Part shown: one piece after another, positions 19,037-26,743 of the stretch
How positions within the stretch are numbered: the stretch's first letter is position 1
Layout: the number at the start of each line of letters is the position of its first letter
DNA from: Flavobacterium psychrophilum
GTDB lineage: Bacteria > Bacteroidota > Bacteroidia > Flavobacteriales > Flavobacteriaceae
DNA: 64,000 nucleotides
NCBI GenBank assembly: GCA_945879625.1
Contig: CAMCVA010000004.1
Span: 62,001-126,000, forward strand
Reading direction: 5' to 3'
The notes under the pieces: model-generated
Told to the model about the DNA's origin: nothing
Seen by the model: the letters and a program-made list of their open reading frames with translations, nothing else
Databases searched by the model: none
Made by a program: the position numbers and the translations under genes

Positions 19037-19675
19037 ATGAAATTACATTGGATAAAAACACACAGATTCGTTCGGGCGATTGCCCCGGGTTTACTGTGGA
19101 AAATACCCAACACCCGCAAAGCCGTTTACCTCACTTTTGACGACGGTCCCACGCCCGAAATCACATCCTGGGTATTGAATCAATTGGATCAATACCAAGC
19201 CAAGGCTACTTTTTTTTGTATCGGTAAAAATGTAACTGTTCATCCGGATCTCTGCCAACAAATAAAAGCCAAGGGACATCAAATTGGCAACCACACCCAA
19301 ACCCACCGCAACGGCTGGGCAACTTCTACCTCAGATTATTTGGCTGATTTTGAAGATTGCAAAAAAACCTTACATTCTGCAGTCAACGAAGAAGTGAAAT
19401 TGTTTCGACCACCCTACGGAAAGATCGGCTTGCGGGCCTATTCAAACATTAAAAAACAGGGCTATAAAATCGTGATGTGGGATATACTGAGTGCCGATTT
19501 TGATTCAGAAACCAATGCTGAACAATGCTTGGCCAATGTACTCAATAACATAGAATCTGGAAGTATTGTGGTGTTTCACGACAGCCAAAAATGTTTTGCA
19601 AATTTGCAATACGTCTTGCCAAAAACCTTGGAATTTTTGAAAGGAAATAACTATTGTTGTGAGGTGATTGCTTAG
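19037..19675 (+). CDS. Polysaccharide deacetylase (NodB domain)
   Basis: 212 aa from the ATG at 19037 (MKLHWIKTHRFVRAIAPGLLW), preceded by AGG. The frame is open upstream, but that part overlaps the terminator of the preceding gene. The NodB fold is complete: YLTFDDGPTPE with the catalytic Asp-Asp pair, the zinc-binding HxxxH in GNHTQTH, RPPYGK, the WDILSADFD motif and the late VFHDS. These enzymes remove N-acetyl groups from GlcNAc-type sugars. The location is probably cytoplasmic membrane or periplasm, although no clear signal peptide is seen. Its stop overlaps the stop of the convergent thioredoxin-like gene by 4 nt. Confidence 0.9.
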   Translation: MKLHWIKTHRFVRAIAPGLLWKIPNTRKAVYLTFDDGPTPEITSWVLNQLDQYQAKATFFCIGKNVTVHPDLCQQIKAKGHQIGNHTQTHRNGWATSTSDYLADFEDCKKTLHSAVNEEVKLFRPPYGKIGLRAYSNIKKQGYKIVMWDILSADFDSETNAEQCLANVLNNIESGSIVVFHDSQKCFANLQYVLPKTLEFLKGNNYCCEVIA

Positions 19676-19968
19676 ATGTGGTCTTGAACCAAAGCAATAA
19701 TCGTATTGGCGTCTAGTTCGCCAGATTGTCTCCAAATCATCTGACCTTCTTTGTAGATCATGAGTGTAGGCAATCCTTTGATGCGGAGGGCATCGGCTAA
19801 TTCTTGATTTTTATCCACATCAATCTTAATGACTTTGGCTTTGTCGCCAAGCGCTGCAGCCACATCGCGAATTACTGGATGCATGGAAACCGAAGATTCA
19901 TTCCACTCTGTGTAAAAATCGATTAACACAGGAACTTGTGCATTTATTAGTTCTCCAAATTTTGACAT
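19672..19968 (-). CDS. Thioredoxin-fold protein without active-site cysteines
   Basis: 98 aa with a recognisable thioredoxin fold: VLIDFYTEW at 14-22, a helix, KVIKIDVDKN, and GLPTLMIYKEG with the cis-proline. The redox motif CGPC that normally follows the tryptophan is replaced by NESS (residues 23-26), and the whole protein has no cysteine. It therefore cannot act as a dithiol reductase; a chaperone-like or binding role is more likely. The protein looks otherwise intact and full length, so this is not decay. Monocistronic, convergent with the deacetylase. Confidence 0.85.
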   Translation of the reverse strand: MSKFGELINAQVPVLIDFYTEWNESSVSMHPVIRDVAAALGDKAKVIKIDVDKNQELADALRIKGLPTLMIYKEGQMIWRQSGELDANTIIALVQDHI

Positions 19969-20041
19969 AAAACCAAAATATTAAATTTCTCATCCCCTTC
20001 GATTAGAGGGAATAGGGTACAAATGTAGCACTTTATACGAA

Positions 20042-21274
20042 TTATGCTACTTTTTCGCCTTTTTTTAGTTGGATGACTGTAATTTCGGGCATTATTCCCA
20101 CGCGTCCCGGATAGGCATGGAAGCCAAAACCGCGATTTACATAGATGTATTTGCCAAATTCTTCATACAAGCCCGCCCATTGTTTGTAGACAAATTGCGC
20201 CAAACTCCACTTAATAACTCCCGGAATTTCGATGCCAAACTGCATGCCGTGCGTGTGGCCAGAAAACGTGAGCTGCACTTTTTTGTCGTGCTTTTTGGTT
20301 TCGTATTCCCAATGGCTGGGGTCGTGACTCATCAAAATTTTAAACTCTTCGGGGGTTAAACCTTGCATCGCTTTAGTTAAATCGCCGGCTTTTTTGAAGT
20401 TATGTCCCCAATTTTCTACGCCCACCAAGGCCAATTTGTCGTCGCCTTTTTTAATGTATACGTGTTCGTTGAGCAACAGCTGGAATCCGATGTCTCCGTA
20501 CAAATTTTTAATCGCCTGAAAATTCTCGTCTTTGGCTTGTTGGGAAGGCCAACTGATGTATTCACCATAATCGTGGTTGCCCAATACCGCATATTTCCCC
20601 AAGGGATGTGCCTGAATACCATTAAAAATTTCAATCCACGGATGCATTTCTTTGGCGTGGGTGTTTACAATATCACCTGTAAACAGGATTAAATCGGATT
20701 GTTGCGCATTCACCAAATCGATGGCGTACTTTATTTTTTCGGGGTTGTCAAAGCTGCCGCTGTGCACATCAGAGATTTGCGTGATGGTCATCCCGTCAAA
20801 GGCAGCGGGCAAATCGGGGAAGAAAATGCGTTGCTTAATTACTTTATAATTATACTTGCCAACTGTCATGCCATAAAGCAAGGACAAGAAAGGAATTGCG
20901 GCCAAGCCCAACCCAATTTTACTGATAAATGCCCGCCGATTGGGCAAAAAAGAATCGTTGTCGTTTTCTACAAAATACGTTATAGATCCGTGAATAAGGC
21001 GGTAAATGTCTTCGCCCAAGAGCACCAAAGTGATCAAAATTTTGGGTACATAAACCAACAGAAAAAGACCCATGGTGTAGAGCGTGTATTTGGTTTGTCC
21101 GGTAGACCGATCAAATCGAGAAAAGGCAAACAGCAAGAGCAAGACAATAATCAAGCTGATCCATTGGTAGGCCAACACCGCTCCTCTCACTTTTACCACC
21201 GTTTTTACAGCCTGAAAAGCATACCATTCGATGCAAAGCAACACAACAAAAAACACGATTAATCGACCCAACAT
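20042..21274 (-). CDS. Membrane-anchored metallophosphoesterase
   Basis: 410 aa from the ATG at 21274, which opens directly with a membrane helix. An ATG at 21343 would add 23 residues. Four helices (to about residue 135) precede a calcineurin-like phosphoesterase domain with the metal motifs ITQISDVHSG, FTGDIVN, LGNHDYG and FSGHTHGMQFG. This matches the YkuE-like group of membrane metallophosphoesterases. The substrate is unknown; lipid-linked phosphoesters such as UDP-2,3-diacylglucosamine are handled by relatives. Single gene on the minus strand, back to back with polA. Confidence 0.88.
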   Translation of the reverse strand: MLGRLIVFFVVLLCIEWYAFQAVKTVVKVRGAVLAYQWISLIIVLLLLFAFSRFDRSTGQTKYTLYTMGLFLLVYVPKILITLVLLGEDIYRLIHGSITYFVENDNDSFLPNRRAFISKIGLGLAAIPFLSLLYGMTVGKYNYKVIKQRIFFPDLPAAFDGMTITQISDVHSGSFDNPEKIKYAIDLVNAQQSDLILFTGDIVNTHAKEMHPWIEIFNGIQAHPLGKYAVLGNHDYGEYISWPSQQAKDENFQAIKNLYGDIGFQLLLNEHVYIKKGDDKLALVGVENWGHNFKKAGDLTKAMQGLTPEEFKILMSHDPSHWEYETKKHDKKVQLTFSGHTHGMQFGIEIPGVIKWSLAQFVYKQWAGLYEEFGKYIYVNRGFGFHAYPGRVGIMPEITVIQLKKGEKVA

Positions 21275-21441
21275 GTGCAGTAATTTTTGGCAAATTAACA
21301 AATAATAGTCGGGCAAAATTTGAGGCCGGTGAACTTTTAACATCTGCTCGACGTATTTATGATTAATTGGCGAAATAATTTTGATTTGCTAGCCCATGCA
21401 TACCAATCGAATGTTTATTTTTACCGACTAAATTTATCCGA

Positions 21442-24306
21442 ATGTCTGCTCAAAAACGCTTATTTCTGCTCGATGCTTTTGCCTTAATTTTTAGAGGCTA
21501 TTATGCCTTCATCAAAAATCCACGGATCAACTCCAAAGGAATGGACACTTCGGCCATTATGGGATTTATGAATTCATTGATGGACGTCATTCGCCGAGAA
21601 AAACCCGATCATCTGGCCGTAGCCTTTGACAAAGGAGGCAGCACCTACCGTTTTGAAATGTACGAGCAATACAAAGCCCACCGCGACGAAACGCCAGAAG
21701 CCATCAAAATTGCCGTGCCCTATATTCAAGACTTGTTGCGCGCCATGCACATTCCCATCATAGAAATGCCCGGTTTTGAAGCCGATGATTTAATAGGCAC
21801 CTTGGCCAAACAAGCCGAAAAAGAAGGGTTTCAGGTATTTATGGTGACTCCCGATAAAGATTTTGCGCAATTGGTTTCCGAAAATATTTTCATGTACAAA
21901 CCGGCCCGTATGGGCAACGACATCGAAATTTGGGGGATTCCGCAGGTGCTCGAAAAATTCGAAATCCAAGATCCGTCACAAGTAATTGATTATTTGGGGA
22001 TGATGGGCGATGCCGCCGATAACATTCCGGGATTGCCTGGCGTGGGCGAAAAAACAGCTAAGAAATTGTTGGCTGAATTTGGTTCGCTCGAAAACATGTT
22101 GGCCAACACCGACAAAATAAAAGGTGCACTCAAAGATAAAATTGAGGCCAATGCCGAATTGGGAATCTTATCCAAAAAATTGGCAACCATCCTACTCGAT
22201 TGCCCGGTGCAGTTTAACGAACAAGACTACGAATTATCCAAACCCGACGTAGCCAAAACCGATGCTCTCTTCCAGGAATTGGAATTTCGACAAATGAAAA
22301 CCCAGTTTGATAAATTGTTTGGAACCGGAAAAGAATACGACGAAATTGAGAGTAACGGCGAAAATTCTCCAGTTGAATTGACCAAAAAAACAGCAGCCAA
22401 ACGCAGCCACGAAGACCAATTTGATTTGTTTGGATTCTCAGATGAACCTAATGATGGCGTAGGATTTAGCCAATATAAAACCCTAACTGATACCAATCAT
22501 TTTTACCAATTGGTGCAAGGCGAGATGGCCGTAAAATTGTTGATCAATCAATTACAGAGTCAAACTTCGGTGTGTTTTGATACCGAAACCACGGGCATCA
22601 ATACGCTGCACGCCGAACTGGTAGGCCTGTCGTTCTCTTTTGAGAAAGGCAAAGGATTTTATGTGCCGTTTCCCGAAAATCAAGCCGAAGCAAAAGCATT
22701 GTTGGAAAAATTCAGGCCGTTTTTTGAAAACGAGCAGATTGAAAAAATAGGACAAAACCTAAAATACGATTTGAAAATCCTGAAAAATTACGGCCTGTCG
22801 GTTGCTGGAAAGCTCTTTGACACCATGCTGGCGCATTATTTGATTAATCCCGACATGCGCCACAACATGGATGTGTTGAGTGAAACCTATTTGCAGTATT
22901 CGCCGCAATCAATCGAAACCTTAATTGGGAAAAAGGGCAAAAACCAACGCAGCATGCGCGAGGTGGCCTTGGAAGAAATCAAGGAATACGCCGCCGAAGA
23001 TGCCGATGTAACCTTACAACTCAAAGCAGTATTTAGCCCCATTTTGGACAAAGCCGAAACCAAAAAATTATTTGACGAAATTGAGATTCCACTCATCCAA
23101 GTGCTGGCCGATATGGAAAGCGAAGGCATCAACCTGGACGTAGCGTTTTTGAAAGAAATGTCGGGCACGATGCAGCAAGATATTGCGGCTTTTGAGCAAA
23201 AAATTTACGAAACTGCTGGAGAAAAATTCAACTTGGCTTCACCCAAACAATTGGGCGACGTTTTGTTTGACAAACTTAAAATTGGCGGAACCAAACAAAA
23301 GAAAACAAAAACCGGCCAATATGCTACCGGCGAAGAAGTGCTGAGCTATTTGGTAAAAGAACATCCGATTGTGGCTGATATTTTGGAGTGGCGACAAATG
23401 GTAAAACTGCAAAGCACGTATATTGATGCCTTGCCGATGCAAGTAGATACCAAAACCCAACGTGTACACACCGATTACATGCAAGCCGTTGCCGCGACTG
23501 GTCGATTGAGTTCCAATAATCCGAACTTGCAAAATATTCCGGTGCGCACCGAACGCGGCCGATTAATTCGAAAAGCCTTCATTGCCCGCAACGAGAATTA
23601 TGTGTTGCTTTCTGCCGATTATTCGCAAATTGAGTTGCGCATCATTGCCGCCTTGAGTGAAGAAGACAACATGATCAAAGCCTTTCAGAATAACGAAGAC
23701 ATTCACAAAAGTACGGCAGCCAAGGTATTTAATGTGCCTTTGGACGAGGTGACCAAAGAACAACGAAGTCACGCCAAAACGGTAAACTTTGGGATTATTT
23801 ATGGCGTTTCGGCCTTTGGCTTGAGCAACCAAACCAATTTGAGCAGACAAGAAAGCGCCGCGCTCATTGAAGCCTACTACAAAACCTATCCTAAACTGAA
23901 AGCCTATATGCAAAACCAGGTTGATTTTGCTCGCGAGAACGGCTATGTGCAAACCGTCTTGGGCCGTCGACGTTATTTAAAAGACATCAACTCGGCCAAT
24001 GCTATGGTGCGCAGCGGTGCCGAACGCAATGCCGTGAATGCACCCATACAAGGTAGTGCGGCCGACATCATTAAAATTGCGATGATCAACATTCATAAAA
24101 AGTTAACGGAAAAGAAAGCCGACGGCTCAGAATGGAAATCAAAAATGTTGTTGCAAGTACACGACGAATTGGTTTTTGACGTGCACCTTTCGGAGATTGA
24201 ACTCATCAAACCGCTCATTAAAAACGAAATGGAACAAGCCTTTGTGCTGCAAGTGCCCTTGGAAGTCGAAATGGGCATGGGCGACAATTGGCTGGAAGCG
24301 CATTAA
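21442..24306 (+). CDS. polA: DNA polymerase I
   Basis: 954 aa with all three domains. The 5' nuclease domain is about 1-290 (RLFLLDAFALIFRGYYAF, FEADDLIGTLA, GLPGVGEKTA). The 3'-5' exonuclease is about 350-545. Its acidic residues are present in FDTETTG, GQNLKYDLKIL and YAAEDAD, so proofreading is predicted to be active, unlike some bacterial Pol I. The polymerase domain is about 570-954 (LSADYSQIELRI, KTVNFGIIYGVS, LQVHDELVFDV). It works in repair and Okazaki fragment processing. Transcribed alone. Confidence 0.97.
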   Translation: MSAQKRLFLLDAFALIFRGYYAFIKNPRINSKGMDTSAIMGFMNSLMDVIRREKPDHLAVAFDKGGSTYRFEMYEQYKAHRDETPEAIKIAVPYIQDLLRAMHIPIIEMPGFEADDLIGTLAKQAEKEGFQVFMVTPDKDFAQLVSENIFMYKPARMGNDIEIWGIPQVLEKFEIQDPSQVIDYLGMMGDAADNIPGLPGVGEKTAKKLLAEFGSLENMLANTDKIKGALKDKIEANAELGILSKKLATILLDCPVQFNEQDYELSKPDVAKTDALFQELEFRQMKTQFDKLFGTGKEYDEIESNGENSPVELTKKTAAKRSHEDQFDLFGFSDEPNDGVGFSQYKTLTDTNHFYQLVQGEMAVKLLINQLQSQTSVCFDTETTGINTLHAELVGLSFSFEKGKGFYVPFPENQAEAKALLEKFRPFFENEQIEKIGQNLKYDLKILKNYGLSVAGKLFDTMLAHYLINPDMRHNMDVLSETYLQYSPQSIETLIGKKGKNQRSMREVALEEIKEYAAEDADVTLQLKAVFSPILDKAETKKLFDEIEIPLIQVLADMESEGINLDVAFLKEMSGTMQQDIAAFEQKIYETAGEKFNLASPKQLGDVLFDKLKIGGTKQKKTKTGQYATGEEVLSYLVKEHPIVADILEWRQMVKLQSTYIDALPMQVDTKTQRVHTDYMQAVAATGRLSSNNPNLQNIPVRTERGRLIRKAFIARNENYVLLSADYSQIELRIIAALSEEDNMIKAFQNNEDIHKSTAAKVFNVPLDEVTKEQRSHAKTVNFGIIYGVSAFGLSNQTNLSRQESAALIEAYYKTYPKLKAYMQNQVDFARENGYVQTVLGRRRYLKDINSANAMVRSGAERNAVNAPIQGSAADIIKIAMINIHKKLTEKKADGSEWKSKMLLQVHDELVFDVHLSEIELIKPLIKNEMEQAFVLQVPLEVEMGMGDNWLEAH

Positions 24307-24343
24307 AGGATGTGGGTTTTTCATTAAAAGTTAGTCAGACAAC

Positions 24344-24364
24344 CTGAAACCTGAAACCTGAAAC
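24344..24364. repeat. Heptamer tandem repeat, CTGAAAC x3
   Basis: Three exact copies of CTGAAAC lie between the polA stop and the end of the lacI-type gene; the last base overlaps its stop codon. The 7 nt period equals that of the AGCYNNN arrays elsewhere in the window. Confidence 0.8.
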
Positions 24365-25386
24365 TAAAGTTTTCTCGTCGATTCCCGCTGACGCAATTCA
24401 GTCTTAACCACCGAAGTGACAAAGGGCAAATGCTCCTCTTTGGATTCCAATCGATCAATGAGCAACTGAGCCGCCGCAGCGCCAATTTCTGGACAGTGTT
24501 GACTCACGGTAGATAAGCTGGGCGACAATCTGCGTGACCAAACCCCATCAGCAAAACCTATGACGGATAAATTTTCTGGGATTTTATAGCCCAATTTCAA
24601 GCCCAATTTAATAGCCGAAACCGAGGCATGTTCGTCTAAGGCAAATATACCGTCTACTTTTTGGTTGGAAAGTACGGCCAAAGCTTTGGAATCAAAATCA
24701 GCTTCATTGTCTTTGAGTACAGTGAGCTCCGGCTGCATGGGAATCTTGTTTTTTTTCAAACAGTCGTAATAGCCTTCGGCTCTCAATTTCCCTACACTTA
24801 GGTTGTCAATAGACGAAAACAAGGCGATATTTTTACAGCCTAAATTTATTAAATGTTGCGTAGCATCAACTGCCGAATCTAAATCATCCACAATTACTTT
24901 GTCGCAGACCACTTGATCACACACGCGGTCAAACATCACAATGGGTGTGCCTTCATTAATGATGTCTTTTAGATGGCTGTATTCTTGCAATTTTTGGGCT
25001 TCTTCTGAAATAGAAAGTATGAAGCCGTCAATAGTTCCGTTGGAAAGCATCTCTAAGGTATGCGCTTCTTTTTCTATGTTCTCGTTTGAGATACAAGTAA
25101 TCACATTATAACCACGCGCATCGGCTACTTTCTCTATACCAGTGAAAACTTTGGCAAAAAAGGAGTTGAGGATGTTGGGAATAATTACTCCGATGGTTTT
25201 GGTTTTTCTGTTCTTGAGGTTGAGCCCAATGATATTGGGTTTGTAGTTTTTTAATTTGGCATATTCTTGAACTTTCTGTTTGGTTTGATCGCTAATTTCC
25301 GGACTGTCATTTAAGGCTTTCGACACAGTTGAAACAGACACATGCAGTTCCTTGGCAATTTGTTTTAAGGTGGCTTTTACTTTCAT
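24364..25386 (-). CDS. LacI/GalR family transcriptional regulator
   Basis: 340 aa. The N-terminal helix-turn-helix and hinge (TLKQIAKELHVSVSTVSKALNDSPEIS, residues 6-32) precede a periplasmic-binding-protein-like sensor domain (about 62-335). It resembles CcpA/GalR-type regulators of sugar use. No transporter or glycoside hydrolase is adjacent, so its ligand and targets cannot be inferred from context; the gene stands alone. A perfect palindrome sits 6 nt before the start codon and may be an autoregulatory operator. Confidence 0.93.
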   Translation of the reverse strand: MKVKATLKQIAKELHVSVSTVSKALNDSPEISDQTKQKVQEYAKLKNYKPNIIGLNLKNRKTKTIGVIIPNILNSFFAKVFTGIEKVADARGYNVITCISNENIEKEAHTLEMLSNGTIDGFILSISEEAQKLQEYSHLKDIINEGTPIVMFDRVCDQVVCDKVIVDDLDSAVDATQHLINLGCKNIALFSSIDNLSVGKLRAEGYYDCLKKNKIPMQPELTVLKDNEADFDSKALAVLSNQKVDGIFALDEHASVSAIKLGLKLGYKIPENLSVIGFADGVWSRRLSPSLSTVSQHCPEIGAAAAQLLIDRLESKEEHLPFVTSVVKTELRQRESTRKL

Positions 25387-25391
25387 AAGTT

Positions 25392-25403
25392 CTCAAATTT
25401 GAG
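25392..25403. promoter_or_regulatory. Palindrome upstream of the LacI-type gene (possible operator)
   Basis: CTCAAATTTGAG is a perfect 12 bp palindrome located 6 nt upstream of the start codon. LacI-family proteins bind palindromes, often with a central CG, which this one lacks. It is short enough to occur by chance. Confidence 0.3.
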
Positions 25404-25590
25404 TGGTAAAAATAAGAAACATTCAACTAAAGCGGCTAACTTTTAGTTTATTAAATTGGTAATCCATTCCAAAAACGATTTCCTCGATATAAATCATGCT
25501 GAAAGTTGCATTTGAAACTAAGAAATTTACACCATTTAAGCAGGGAATGGTTTGGGCGATAAAAACTCCTAAAATAATCTTGTACAGCTA

Positions 25591-25621
25591 TTTGTATTTG
25601 TAATAATAAATTGTACTTTTG
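25591..25621 (+). promoter_or_regulatory. Promoter of rplM-rpsI
   Basis: TTTG (25591-25594), a 19 nt spacer and TACTTTTG (25614-25621) fit the Bacteroidetes consensus exactly. Predicted transcription start is about 25625-25628, at the foot of a leader hairpin. Confidence 0.7.
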
Positions 25622-25624
25622 CGA

Positions 25625-25650
25625 CCCCTATTCCGAAGCATCGGCAGGGG
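25625..25650 (+). promoter_or_regulatory. Hairpin at the 5' end of the rplM mRNA (possible ribosomal-protein leader)
   Basis: CCCCT (25625-25629) pairs with AGGGG (25646-25650). Inside it, CCGA (25633-25636) pairs with TCGG (25641-25644) around an AGCA loop, with an internal bulge. It begins at the predicted transcription start and ends 26 nt before the rplM ATG. Autoregulatory leaders are common for ribosomal proteins; whether L13 binds this one is untested. Confidence 0.45.
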
Positions 25651-25676
25651 ATGGAATGTTTAATTAAAATAAAATT

Positions 25677-26132
25677 ATGGACGCATTAAGCTACAAGACA
25701 ATGTCTGCAAGCAAGGCCACTGTTACAAAAGAGTGGATTGTTGTAGATGCTGATGGGCATAACTTAGGACGTCTTGCATCAAAAGTCGCAATGATTTTGA
25801 GAGGCAAGTACAAGCCGAGTTACACCCCACACGTGGACTGTGGAGATAACGTAATTGTTATCAACTCAGAAAAAATCAACCTTACGGGTACAAAAATGGA
25901 TGACAAAATTTACATGCGTCATACCGGCTATCCAGGAGGACAACGAACTTTAACTGCTAAAGTTTTGCAATCAAAAAATCCTGCTGCTTTGGTAGAAAAA
26001 GCGGTAAAAGGGATGTTACCAAAAAACAAATTGGGTGCAGAGCTTTTCAGAAATTTAAATGTAAATGTAGGTGGTGAGCACAAATTTGCGGCTCAAAAAC
26101 CTAAAACCGTCAACCTAAACGATCTTAAGTAA
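25677..26132 (+). CDS. rplM: Ribosomal protein L13 (uL13)
   Basis: 151 aa, starting MDALSYKTMSASKATVTKEW, the extended N-terminus seen in Flavobacteria. The conserved core includes NLGRLASKVAMILRGKYKPSYTPHVDCGD and the GMLPKNKLG region. It is an early 50S assembly protein. Its stop overlaps the rpsI start by one base (TAATG), a typical L13-S9 pair. Confidence 0.97.
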   Translation: MDALSYKTMSASKATVTKEWIVVDADGHNLGRLASKVAMILRGKYKPSYTPHVDCGDNVIVINSEKINLTGTKMDDKIYMRHTGYPGGQRTLTAKVLQSKNPAALVEKAVKGMLPKNKLGAELFRNLNVNVGGEHKFAAQKPKTVNLNDLK

Positions 26133-26518
26133 TGGGAGTTATTCACAAAATCGGTAGAAGAAAAACCGCTGTTGCGCGTGTGTATGTTTCTGAAGGAACA
26201 GGCAAAATCACCGTAAACAAAAAAGAATTTGCAACCTACTTTCCAACGGCTACTTTACAGTACAAAGTATTACAACCGATGTCTATGACAGAGAACGTAA
26301 ACAACTTTGACGTAAAAGTAAACGTGTACGGAGGTGGTTCAACTGGTCAAGCAGAGGCTGTTCGTATGGCACTAGCACGTGTAATGTGCGAAGTAGGCGA
26401 AGGAAACAGATCAATCTTGAAGCCAGAAGGGTTACTTACCAGAGACCCAAGAATGGTAGAACGTAAAAAATTCGGTCAGAAAAAAGCGAGAAAGAGATTC
26501 CAATTCTCGAAACGTTAA
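26132..26518 (+). CDS. rpsI: Ribosomal protein S9 (uS9)
   Basis: 128 aa, with IGRRKTAVARVYV at the start and the basic tail KKARKRFQFSKR whose terminal arginine reaches the decoding-site P-tRNA. Translationally coupled to rplM by a one-base overlap. No terminator is obvious before the following rpsB, which begins 225 nt downstream. Confidence 0.97.
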   Translation: MGVIHKIGRRKTAVARVYVSEGTGKITVNKKEFATYFPTATLQYKVLQPMSMTENVNNFDVKVNVYGGGSTGQAEAVRMALARVMCEVGEGNRSILKPEGLLTRDPRMVERKKFGQKKARKRFQFSKR

Positions 26519-26664
26519 TCGACAAATTTTTTCGATTTTCATTCGAAATTTATTGAGTAAAAACAACTGCGCTGATTTAATGTCAGCCTAATTAAAAAAA
26601 AGTTATTGTTGCTCCCAGTAAAACGGGAACTTAGTTTAGCATCTAAATGAAGCCTTACGGCAAA

Positions 26665-26699
26665 AGCTAACAGCTAACAGCTGACAGCCAAAAGCTTAA
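26665..26699 (+). repeat. Heptamer repeat array AGCYNNN x5 upstream of rpsB
   Basis: Five consecutive 7-mers: AGCTAAC, AGCTAAC, AGCTGAC, AGCCAAA, AGCTTAA. The preceding 14 bases (AGCCTTA CGGCAAA) keep the phase approximately. The array lies 45 nt before the rpsB start, in the rpsI-rpsB spacer. It belongs to the same family as the arrays at 49141 and 59121. Confidence 0.8.
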
Positions 26700-26743
26700 A
26701 CGGAACATTGCTAATTCAACAGAACGTAAACTAGTACAAAAAA

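Noticed and set aside
20699..21262. 187-codon open frame on the plus strand
   Set aside because: It lies entirely antisense to the metallophosphoesterase, whose motifs are intact, and has no family resemblance.
26651..26699. Regular repeats that might suggest a CRISPR array
   Set aside because: Repeat units are 7 nt without spacers and there are no cas genes in the window.
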